A stretch of 8,985 bases of DNA, taken from NCBI GenBank assembly GCA_003223895.1, contig QHXD01000508.1, positions 2,563 to 11,547 on the forward strand. Reading direction: 5' to 3'. This document shows, piece after piece, positions 1 to 5,528 of the stretch. The DNA comes from Acidobacteriota bacterium (GTDB lineage Bacteria > Acidobacteriota > Terriglobia > 20CM-2-55-15). The notes beneath the pieces were generated by a model. The model had not been told where the DNA came from. It ran no database searches and saw only the letters and a program-made list of their open reading frames with translations. Made by a program: the position numbers and the translations under genes. The stretch's first letter is position 1, and every line of letters starts with the position of its first letter.

Positions 1-567
1 CAAATCGGCTGATCCGCGCTCAACGACGCCCATGACATCGACTTCGTTCAATGGAATCGATAAGCCCGCGCCGATCGTCTTGAGAACAGCTTCCTTGATT
101 GTCCAAAGACGAAAAAATCCGTTTGACCTCACCGGTTGGGGAAGGGTCGCCAGCCAGTCGTTTTCGTTTTCGGTAAAAAATCGTTCTGCTATCTCCATGT
201 GCGCCAGGTCCGGGCGGATCTTTTCAACATCCGCACCGCAGTTCGCACTCGTCACCGCAATCAAGGCAACATCGGCGGAATGGGAGAGATTGAACTGAAT
301 GTGAGCCCCCACAATTGAAATCCCAGGCTTGCCATTCGCATCGAGGTAGATATCAAGAGCATCTGCCGAAACACCGCAATACATCGCGAGGATGCGTCTC
401 AAGATACCGTGAGACGAAATGTACCGGTTCCGGTCCGAATCAAACGTAAAACGTCGCGCGCGCGCAGTCTCTGCAGGAGAGAGAAGGGCTTTCAAGGTAT
501 CACGCTCCTCCACATGAACATCCGTGTGCACGATCCAGACATCAACCGACTCCAGGATTGAACCCAT
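1..567 (-). CDS. Sfp-type 4'-phosphopantetheinyl transferase, 3' end cut by window edge
   Basis: Transfers the phosphopantetheine arm of CoA to a serine of carrier proteins (PKS, NRPS or fatty-acid type). The frame is open from ATG at 567-565 to base 1, giving 189 residues. Two stop codons lie in frame just upstream (TGA TGA at 589-584), so the ATG at 567 is the only good start; no strong Shine-Dalgarno is visible. Family motifs appear in order: GKP (79-81), FNLSHS (92-97), GADVE (111-115, with D113 and E115 as the expected Mg-binding acids) and WTIKEAVLK (155-163, with the K158-E159 pair). Sfp enzymes are usually about 220-250 residues, so only the C-terminal tail should be missing. It is transcribed away from the rest of the locus. 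Such enzymes often accompany natural-product clusters, but no carrier protein is visible here. Identification is firm; the partner is unknown. Confidence 0.93.
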   Translation of the reverse strand, partial: MGSILESVDVWIVHTDVHVEERDTLKALLSPAETARARRFTFDSDRNRYISSHGILRRILAMYCGVSADALDIYLDANGKPGISIVGAHIQFNLSHSADVALIAVTSANCGADVEKIRPDLAHMEIAERFFTENENDWLATLPQPVRSNGFFRLWTIKEAVLKTIGAGLSIPLNEVDVMGVVERGSADL

Positions 568-684
568 GGCAAAAGGATTGAAACGTCATCAACGGAACAA
601 CTGGCTGAGGGTGTTACGACGTCGACTGCGGCCCTGGGGAATTCGCCAGGCACAGGCGCCCACCATATCAGCAGCACGAGATGT

Positions 685-714
685 AAGATACTCCACATTC
701 GAAACCAATCTCAA
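685..714 (-). promoter_or_regulatory. Weak promoter candidate for the phosphopantetheinyl transferase
   Basis: On the minus strand, TTGAGA (714-709) is separated by 18 bases from TATCTT (690-685). This is a plausible but imperfect sigma70-type promoter. It would begin transcription near 678, about 110 bases before the ATG at 567. It was found only by eye, and two-hexamer matches of this quality occur by chance. Confidence 0.25.
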
Positions 715-768
715 AAGAGAGCATCATGGACCCCTTCGACTGAAGCCTTTCCTTCTCGCCGCCCAAGA

Positions 769-818
769 GCGGACATTTCATGTGCTAATTAAGGCGGACA
801 TACCATGTGCTAACTACA
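769..818. repeat. Two head-to-tail imperfect 25-bp repeats, IS-end-like
   Basis: Units 769-793 and 794-818 abut exactly and match at 20 of 25 positions. Both begin GCGGACAT and share CATGTGCTAA at unit positions 11-20. Adjacent repeats with a GCGGACAT core resemble the multiple-repeat ends of IS21-like elements, where the transposase binds. No transposase gene lies in the window, so this would be a solitary end or relic. Binding sites for a regulator of the promoter 16 bases downstream are an alternative. The IS link rests on memory of family ends and is tentative. Confidence 0.4.
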
Positions 819-833
819 TTCAGGTCTTTCAGC

Positions 834-862
834 TTGACAGTTGCAGAAGGTCGGTCTATACG
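834..862 (+). promoter_or_regulatory. Sigma70-type promoter upstream of the DUF4157 gene
   Basis: A consensus -35 TTGACA (834-839) is followed by a 17-base spacer and TATACG (857-862), predicting a start near 869. The leader before the ATG at 1002 would be about 133 bases and contains the 881-919 hairpin. This is the best promoter match upstream of the plus-strand genes 1002-5428. No strong internal promoter or terminator was seen between those genes, so it may drive all of them. Confidence 0.5.
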
Positions 863-880
863 TTCAAATCGGGCTCGGCT

Positions 881-919
881 GAAGCCTTTAGTCTCAGGTT
901 ATTTTTGCTGAAAGGCTTC
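881..919 (+). other. 9-bp inverted repeat in the DUF4157 leader
   Basis: GAAGCCTTT (881-889) and AAAGGCTTC (911-919) are perfect complements separated by 21 bases, so the leader RNA can fold here. The arm is also present as a direct copy at 742-750, upstream of the predicted promoter. No U-run follows, so it is not a standard terminator. It may be a DNA site for a dimeric protein or a simple leader structure. Confidence 0.35.
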
Positions 920-1001
920 GTTCCCACCGCCTATGCGTTCTCCAGCCTGGCTGGTTGTTTTTAACAATACTCTTGTCCGCGTATATCCAGGGTAGCTTCC
1001 A

Positions 1002-2753
1002 ATGCGAGAAAAGATCTCGACTCAAGGCACAAAAACAAAAGAGACCGCCTTGCTCCATAAGGGCAATAGCGGCAAAAATACGTTCGGTCTTCCCGGTCAT
1101 AGCGTGTCAGCGATACTGCATCTGCAACGGACGATCGGCAACAAAGCAGTGTGTCGGCTTCTGCAGAGCGAGATGCGTTCTTTCTCGGCAGAAAAGCAGG
1201 GGAAAGAAGAGAAAGAGGAAATGCCGTCCGCCAGTTGTGATGTGGGGGCTTCACCCGAGGACGCGAACGAAGAGCAGGCTGGATCACCCGGCGATGGAGT
1301 GGGAACCGGGCTGGAGGTCGGTTCTCCCGACGATGCCGCCGAGCAGGAGGCGGATGGTGTTGCCGAGTGGGTCACGGAGTTTGAGCGCAGCACCGGCGCC
1401 GATCTGCTGCGACAAGTCCTGGACTCCGTCGACGACCAGAACCACGCCGACAGCGTTGGCGATGGTCCGGTGGGACGCGTGTCGGGCGAGGGCGCTTTGT
1501 CGATTGGGCGCCTGCGGATCTCGGTAAAAGGAAATAGCGGGGGTGCAGTTCCGGCTTTTATTGAGCGTCGGATCATGCAAAGCCGAGGTACGGGGCAACG
1601 GTTGCCAGCGTATGTTGCTATAAGCATGGCGATGCACACTGGCCACGACTTCGGCAACGTCCGGGTGAAGACGGATGCGGAGGCGGCGGAACTGAACCGC
1701 AGCTTGAATTCCCGGGCCTTTACCTTAGGTAGCGACATCTGGCTTGGCGCCAATGAAAGTGTGAACGACATGCGATTGATGGCGCACGAGCTGACGCATG
1801 TGGTGCAGCAAGGCTCGGCCCAGAGAGTTGCTGGTAATGGAATGAATGCAGCCGGCACCGTAGAGCGTCACCTGCAAGCACTGAAGGACCAGGGACCGCA
1901 GGGAGCTTCACTGTATATGCAGGAAATCCGAAGGTTTCAGCAGGAGTACCCGGTTGGCCGGATAGCGGCCCTCCAGCGGCAGATCCTGGAAGGTCCGCCA
2001 GCAGCAATCAACCACAAGAGCGGGGCGGGAACGATACGCCGCTGGGGGCCATTTGGCGGTGCACCTGCCGGTCTGACGTTCCGTTCGGCAGCCTTCAACA
2101 AGGGTTCAGGCGGCGCGATTACGTTCTCGAACACCGGGTTCGCCAAACTGAGTTCGCCGGCCTATTCGCCTTCGGGCGACGCGGAGGTATCGGGAGGCAC
2201 CGACGCAGAGGCAAAGGACTGGGAGGCTGGTTTTATCCAGACCTCGATTTCGTACCGCGCCGCCGGTAGTTACATTGGTTCACCGACGAACACCACCTTT
2301 GCCTGGACTACTCCCGGCCCCCTGCGCGACGCTCTGGTGAAAACCGGTGAACCCTGGTACGATCCGAACAACACCAACGGCACCGGTCGCGCGCCTTTCA
2401 CCAAAACCAACTCCAAGCTCAGCACTTCCCTCTGGGACAAGCCCGCCGCGGAATTATACTGGGATACGCCGGACGCGAAAGGCAAGCTTGACAGTAGCAG
2501 CGGCAAAAGCGACTTTGCTCTTTGGATGATTGCGCGGCAAAAGAGCGCACCAAATACGATTCACTATTTGAACTGGGCTACCTGGGAAGTGGGCTGGTCG
2601 GCCGCTTTTGACTATGCCTCGAAAGGCACCAAGACGACGAGCAAAATCACCGGCGCCACCAAGGTGACGGGCTCTGGCGCAGGCAAAGGATCGGAAACGC
2701 CTGTACTGAGCGGACCAATTACCAACGACAAGTTGACGTCTGCCTGGTCATGA
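1002..2753 (+). CDS. DUF4157 (HELTH-motif) metallopeptidase-like protein with unknown C-terminal domain
   Basis: A 583-aa protein. The N-terminus carries LQRTIGNKAVCRLLQ (41-55), a short motif often seen in proteins linked to extracellular contractile injection systems, then an acidic linker. EQEADGVAEWV (114-124) resembles the 'EREADRVA' segment that precedes DUF4157. The DUF4157 domain spans about 197-272: GTGQRLP, GHDFGNVRVKTD (214-225), SRAFTLGSDIWLG and AHELTHVVQQ (261-270). H262, E263 and H266 form the HExxH zinc-binding and catalytic motif. Residues about 345-583 are rich in G, S, T and W and match no domain I recognise. No signal peptide is evident. ATG 1002 has AGGG at 989-992, nine bases away. 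DUF4157 proteins are commonly injection-system cargo, but no such apparatus lies here, so an effector or processing-protease role is only a possibility. The protein ends LTSAWS. Confidence 0.85.
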   Translation: MREKISTQGTKTKETALLHKGNSGKNTFGLPGHSVSAILHLQRTIGNKAVCRLLQSEMRSFSAEKQGKEEKEEMPSASCDVGASPEDANEEQAGSPGDGVGTGLEVGSPDDAAEQEADGVAEWVTEFERSTGADLLRQVLDSVDDQNHADSVGDGPVGRVSGEGALSIGRLRISVKGNSGGAVPAFIERRIMQSRGTGQRLPAYVAISMAMHTGHDFGNVRVKTDAEAAELNRSLNSRAFTLGSDIWLGANESVNDMRLMAHELTHVVQQGSAQRVAGNGMNAAGTVERHLQALKDQGPQGASLYMQEIRRFQQEYPVGRIAALQRQILEGPPAAINHKSGAGTIRRWGPFGGAPAGLTFRSAAFNKGSGGAITFSNTGFAKLSSPAYSPSGDAEVSGGTDAEAKDWEAGFIQTSISYRAAGSYIGSPTNTTFAWTTPGPLRDALVKTGEPWYDPNNTNGTGRAPFTKTNSKLSTSLWDKPAAELYWDTPDAKGKLDSSSGKSDFALWMIARQKSAPNTIHYLNWATWEVGWSAAFDYASKGTKTTSKITGATKVTGSGAGKGSETPVLSGPITNDKLTSAWS

Positions 2754-2823
2754 GGGCGGTAGGGCCGAACTGTATGCACACCCAGAGCTGATCTGACTGT
2801 AGTTGGAATGAGTCGTCGTTGTC

Positions 2824-3017
2824 ATGGGCTTGGAGGGTATTGCATTGACTGCAGCAGACAAGGCCGGAGCAGCAGCCAGACGGTTTGGAGAAACCATACA
2901 AGCAACTCTGAACTGCGCCGCCGCTTGGAGGGTCTGGCGACGGACTCTCTCTTTCGGGAGTTGTCCGCGCTGGCGGATGCGCTGTTAGCGAAAGTGAAAA
3001 AGGATACGCCCAGTTAG
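2824..3017 (+). pseudogene. Gene remnant: truncated 3' copy of the 236-aa protein gene behind an unrelated segment
   Basis: From 2894 the DNA duplicates the last 124 coding bases of the gene at 3095-3805, including its TAG (3015-3017), but the first ~590 bases of that gene are absent. The in-register frame upstream of the junction gives non-protein-like sequence (MSRRCHGLGG..., from 2808). A different frame starting at ATG 2824 reads MGLEGIALTAADKAGAAARR, which looks more like a real helical N-terminus. It crosses the junction at 2894 out of register and stops at 2986-2988 (54 codons). The simplest reading is a junction formed by deletion, joining two gene pieces out of frame. Neither ORF has a clear ribosome binding site. 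No function is assigned. Confidence 0.55.
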
Positions 3018-3062
3018 CAGCCACCATGCACAGGCGCCAGCGGGCAGTCGGGTTAACGAGGA
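2894..3062 (+). repeat. 169-bp direct repeat, copy 1
   Basis: Matches 3682-3850 over 169 bases with two differences, both G here and A there (GCTTGGAGG versus GCTTAGAGG; AGTTGTCC versus AGTTATCC). It spans 124 bases of coding 3' end with stop, then 45 bases of spacer ending in AACGAGGA, a Shine-Dalgarno-like string. The flanks diverge abruptly on both sides. Here the sequence downstream continues into the leader of the gene starting at 3095. Confidence 0.97.
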
Positions 3063-3082
3063 GAGTGAACTCGTTCAAGTTC

Positions 3083-3088
3083 AGAGGA
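3083..3088 (+). promoter_or_regulatory. Ribosome binding site that fixes the start at 3095
   Basis: AGAGGA lies six bases before ATG 3095. It favours 3095 over the in-frame ATG at 3026, which lies inside the repeat and has no such site, and over GTG 3065, which sits only two bases after a GAGGA. Confidence 0.7.
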
Positions 3089-3094
3089 TATACG

Positions 3095-3805
3095 ATGCTG
3101 TCTCCAGCGCAGCGTTCCTACGACACGCGCAATCCGACGCTCCTTTTAGATGGGTATGCGTTTTTCAACCGCAAACTTTCGATACCGCCAAAGGACGTCG
3201 TTCTAATAGTGGGTGGGCCGGAAGCGGGACCGACCAAAGGACTCATGGGAAGAACCGCATCTGTTGTTAACGGCGTGTTCGGTGGCTCCGCGGTGCGTGC
3301 CTTCCTGGCCGAAGGCGCGGATAGAGCGCTGCTCGAATCACTCCCGTTACTGGTGGGATTCCACGGCCAGCCCACGCTTGCCTCCGCTAAAGCTGCCACG
3401 CAGGCCTCCCATCCGCTGGTCGGTCTGGATGCACTCCGCCAGGCTGCCCGTCAGGGTACTGGCGACCAGGTTGAAGTCCTTGCGCGGTGGTTTTTGCATC
3501 CATCGCAACCGGCCTGTGTCAAGACGGCGGTCATTGAGCTTCTCGGCGAGGCGATAAATGAAGTAGCACTGAAGACCGGTACGGCTGACGCGCTTGTCGA
3601 AGTCGCTGTCGCCGCGTGGGAAGCCGAACGCGCTGATCCGCTCTATGCTGCCTATTTGCGCACGCTGCATGCGGCTGCCGGCCATACAAGCAACTCTGAA
3701 CTGCGCCGCCGCTTAGAGGGTCTGGCGACGGACTCTCTCTTTCGGGAGTTATCCGCGCTGGCGGATGCGCTGTTAGCGAAAGTGAAAAAGGATACGCCCA
3801 GTTAG
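3095..3805 (+). CDS. Unrecognised helical protein, 236 aa
   Basis: I do not recognise this family. ATG 3095 is chosen for the AGAGGA six bases upstream. The N-terminal third has a hydrophobic strand followed by a glycine-rich turn (DVVLIVGGPEAGPTKG, 34-49). From about residue 65 onward the protein is alanine- and leucine-rich and probably all helical, with HEAT-like character around 110-195 (for example VEVLARWFLHPSQPACVKTA at 127-146). There is no signal peptide and no membrane segment. The basic and acidic tail from about 197 (HTSNSELRRRLEG... to AKVKKDTPS) is the part duplicated upstream at 2894-3017. It lies between a DUF4157 protein and a YkgJ-type protein in one direction, so a partner, scaffold or immunity-like role for the DUF4157 protein is conceivable; nothing in the sequence proves it. 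Confidence 0.75.
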   Translation: MLSPAQRSYDTRNPTLLLDGYAFFNRKLSIPPKDVVLIVGGPEAGPTKGLMGRTASVVNGVFGGSAVRAFLAEGADRALLESLPLLVGFHGQPTLASAKAATQASHPLVGLDALRQAARQGTGDQVEVLARWFLHPSQPACVKTAVIELLGEAINEVALKTGTADALVEVAVAAWEAERADPLYAAYLRTLHAAAGHTSNSELRRRLEGLATDSLFRELSALADALLAKVKKDTPS

Positions 3806-3850
3806 CAGCCACCATGCACAGGCGCCAGCGGGCAGTCGGGTTAACGAGGA
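3682..3850 (+). repeat. 169-bp direct repeat, copy 2
   Basis: Second copy, 788 bases downstream of copy 1, with two substitutions. It comprises the real 3' end of the 236-aa gene, its TAG at 3803-3805, the spacer and AACGAGGA (3843-3850), the ribosome binding site of the following start at 3858. Ending at that site means each copy carries a ready-made join to a next gene. Confidence 0.97.
3846..3850 (+). promoter_or_regulatory. Strong ribosome binding site pointing to an ATG at 3858
   Basis: GAGGA (within AACGAGGA) lies seven bases before ATG 3858, an ideal arrangement. The ATG is in a different frame from the cysteine-rich protein that follows, which is the main evidence for a frameshift at the start of that gene. 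Confidence 0.65.
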
Positions 3851-3857
3851 TCGATCG

Positions 3858-3914
3858 ATGAACAGTAAACACGATAACGCTGATGTCACAAAGAAAACGC
3901 CGAGGAGAATCTGA
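3858..3914 (+). other. Out-of-frame 5' end of the YkgJ-type gene (18 codons and stop)
   Basis: ATG 3858, well placed behind GAGGA, reads MNSKHDNADVTKKTPRRI and stops at TGA 3912-3914. The frame of the downstream cysteine-cluster protein, read back from 3926, stays open to a TGA at 3881-3883 and gives ENAEENLNDDPLG just before 3926. Adding one base between about 3888 and 3898 (the A-rich stretch AAAGAAAAC) would join MNSKHDNADVTK to ENAEENLNDDPLG. This would give one protein of about 209 residues ending at 4486. A one-base deletion, real or a sequencing error, is the likely cause. Confidence 0.6.
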
Positions 3915-3925
3915 ACGACGATCCA

Positions 3926-4486
3926 TTGGGCAAAGACCTCGATGCTGCACTGCGGTTTTTACATGTCATGGGCATGCAAACGAAGCATGATGTCGTCGAT
4001 TTGACGGGTCGGCTTTATGCGCTGCTGGAAGAACTGGTCGGCAGCGGTCAACTCGATCTCCGCCAACTCGAGGAGCGACGCCTCCGCATAACGCAACGCG
4101 AAGAAAAGCGAGTCGTGGAGCGTGCGCATGTGCAACAAAGCGATGTTAGCGACAAGTACGCTTTGACGGATCTCCCACGGATTGATTGTGAATCTCGAAT
4201 ACACCTGTGCAAGGCCAAGTGCTGCAGCTTTAACTTTCCCCTGTCTTTCCAGGACCTCGACGAAGGTACAGTGAAATGGGACTATGCGCGGCCGTACATG
4301 ATTCGAAAGAAACCGAATGGATACTGTATCCACCATGAAGCCTCCACCGGTCGTTGTGGCGTGTACGAGAGGCGTCCCGATGTGTGCCGGACCTACGATT
4401 GCCGCAACGATAAGCGCATCTGGCAGGATTTCGAGTTTCGTATTCCGGCTGCAGAAGCGCCTGGCGGCAACCCGAACGATGAATAG
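3926..4486 (+). CDS. YkgJ-type cysteine-cluster (putative metal-binding) protein, start probably damaged
   Basis: Read from TTG 3926 this gives 186 residues. The N-terminal 75 residues are helical and charged (LYALLEELVGSGQLDLRQLE at 30-49). The C-terminal half holds the YkgJ signature: C88, C95, C99-C100, C134, C144, C154 and C159, with CGVYERRPDVCRTYDC at 144-159. That family (Pfam YkgJ, CxxCxxCC-like) is annotated as zinc- or iron-chelating, and its chemical role is poorly known. TTG 3926 has no ribosome binding site; the likely original start is ATG 3858 in another frame, so translation as the sequence stands may be weak or start internally at ATG 3968 or 3974. The stop is six bases before the GTG of the next gene, so the two are probably coupled. 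Family call is good; start is doubtful. Confidence 0.8.
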   Translation: MGKDLDAALRFLHVMGMQTKHDVVDLTGRLYALLEELVGSGQLDLRQLEERRLRITQREEKRVVERAHVQQSDVSDKYALTDLPRIDCESRIHLCKAKCCSFNFPLSFQDLDEGTVKWDYARPYMIRKKPNGYCIHHEASTGRCGVYERRPDVCRTYDCRNDKRIWQDFEFRIPAAEAPGGNPNDE

Positions 4487-4492
4487 GCGGCG

Positions 4493-5428
4493 GTGACCGG
4501 ATCAGGTACAACGAAGATGGAATGGTTGAAAAGTCTGTACACGGAGGTCCAGGATGTAATCAAAAAAGGAGTTCCGTCCGGTTGGCCAGGTCTACAACGG
4601 GTCATGGAGTTCCTCTGGACCAAGCCACTTTGTACTGAGGCCATGCTGCCGCTCGCGTCTTGCCGCGCGGTTGGCGGCAATGCCGCGCACGCGGTCCACG
4701 TCACTGCGGCCGTCGTCAGCTTCACGGCCGCCTTGCGTTTCCTGGACGACGTCGAGGATCAGGACCGACCGAACGGTTTATGGAAGCAGGTTGGGCCAGC
4801 GAGGGCGTGGAACTATGCGTCCGCATTGCATGTCTACTGTTTTCGCATTCTAAACATGGCACCATTGCCTCCCGATCTTTCGCGCTCGCTCATCCAGCTC
4901 TTTGTCGACTCATCATTCGAACTGGCAGCAGGACAGGACAGGGATCTCGCAGGACTTACAAGAACCATAGAGGATTACTGGCAAACCGCAGAAATGAAGA
5001 GCGGGTGCCCTTATGGCCTCGCTTGCGCCGCAGGCGCGATGGTCGGAACTCGAGACCGGAAACTAATCGAGAGCTGTACGCTGTTCGGCCATCATCTCGG
5101 TCTCGCCAAACAAATACTCAACGATATGGAGTCAATCTGGGAGCCTCAGGGCTCCAGCGATCTTGAAAGCGGAAAAGTGACGCTACCGCTGCTTTCCCTC
5201 GTAAAGCGTGATGCGATCGCACAAAATGCGGATGTGGTGAAGGAAATCCTTGAGACCATCGACACGAAAGAGTTCCTTATCTGGGCTGCATTGAAGGAAC
5301 GGGAGAAGGCACTGGCCGCGCTTGGAAATTGCCCCGACATAGAGGGCAGAATGGCGCTCGAGGCCTATATAACGGGAATGTTCGGCGATATCGACTCTCT
5401 TTTGCTGAAAGCCGGGGGACGTAATTAA
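4493..5428 (+). CDS. Trans-isoprenyl diphosphate synthase family protein, ComQ-like
   Basis: Class I all-helical prenyl synthase fold, about 311 residues from GTG 4493; ATG 4517 (MEWLKSLYTE) with AGG ten bases upstream is an equally good start. The first Asp-rich motif is intact: DDVED at 85-89 (DDxxD). GQDRDL (147-152) and the MKSG segment (168-171) fit the family's GQxxDL and KT positions. The second Asp-rich motif is degenerate: QILNDMES (207-214) has Asn for the first Asp and Ser for the last. The following DLESGKVTLPLL (223-234) is well kept. The N-terminal GGKRxRP diphosphate-binding segment typical of chain-elongating synthases is not evident. Loss of these features with the first DDxxD kept recalls ComQ, which prenylates the ComX peptide, rather than housekeeping synthases. 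Substrate is unknown; a linear-prenyl or terpene role is an alternative. Confidence 0.85.
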   Translation: MTGSGTTKMEWLKSLYTEVQDVIKKGVPSGWPGLQRVMEFLWTKPLCTEAMLPLASCRAVGGNAAHAVHVTAAVVSFTAALRFLDDVEDQDRPNGLWKQVGPARAWNYASALHVYCFRILNMAPLPPDLSRSLIQLFVDSSFELAAGQDRDLAGLTRTIEDYWQTAEMKSGCPYGLACAAGAMVGTRDRKLIESCTLFGHHLGLAKQILNDMESIWEPQGSSDLESGKVTLPLLSLVKRDAIAQNADVVKEILETIDTKEFLIWAALKEREKALAALGNCPDIEGRMALEAYITGMFGDIDSLLLKAGGRN

Positions 5429-5437
5429 CACCCATGT

Positions 5438-5451
5438 AGTCACAGGTGACT
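5438..5451. promoter_or_regulatory. Dyad AGTCACAGGTGACT, possible operator
   Basis: AGTCAC (5438-5443) and GTGACT (5446-5451) are perfect inverted arms around a 2-base centre, with partial extension outward (TGT before, CACA after). It lies 11 bases upstream of the predicted -35 box at 5462. Position and symmetry fit a binding site for a dimeric regulator of the exporter operon. The regulator is not in the window. Confidence 0.4.
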
Positions 5452-5461
5452 CACAAACGTT

Positions 5462-5490
5462 TTGCCTTTGCTCCATGTTCGGTTTATATT
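5462..5490 (+). promoter_or_regulatory. Sigma70-type promoter for the mini-ORF and ABC exporter genes
   Basis: TTGCCT (5462-5467), a 17-base spacer and TATATT (5485-5490) predict a start near 5497. The transcript would carry a leader of about 215 bases holding the mini-ORF at 5529-5615 and the alternative stems at 5601-5648 before the first exporter gene. Confidence 0.5.
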
Positions 5491-5528
5491 CTCAGAATCC
5501 TTGAAGTAGGCGAAAGGATCAGAGAGCT

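Larger units (their letters stand above)
568..1001. other. Divergent intergenic region without a convincing gene
   Basis: This 434-base gap separates the minus-strand transferase from the plus-strand DUF4157 gene. It holds promoter candidates in both directions, a tandem 25-bp repeat and a hairpin, each listed separately. An open frame of 146 codons (524-964, plus strand) crosses it. That frame overlaps the start of the transferase gene on the other strand, has an arginine/serine-rich composition with no recognisable domain, and has no ribosome binding site, so it is not called. The 11-base word CTGAAGCCTTT occurs at 740-750 and 879-889 and, shortened, in inverted form at 911-919. Confidence 0.6.

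Noticed and set aside
524..964. Plus-strand open frame of 146 codons across the intergenic region
   Set aside because: It overlaps the start of the well-supported transferase gene on the other strand, has low-complexity basic composition, no ribosome binding site and contains the tandem repeats and promoter.
1097..1858. Minus-strand open frame of 253 codons
   Set aside because: Lies wholly opposite the DUF4157 coding region; serine- and proline-rich shadow sequence with no domain.
3065..3095. GTG 3065 as the start of the 236-aa protein
   Set aside because: In frame, but only two bases after GAGGA, too close to be used well, whereas ATG 3095 has AGAGGA at six bases.
3888..3898. Programmed -1 ribosomal frameshift in the YkgJ-type gene
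   Set aside because: The A-rich stretch ACAAAGAAAACG does not form a proper X XXY YYZ slippery heptamer in the starting frame and no following stem was evident; a simple base loss is more likely.
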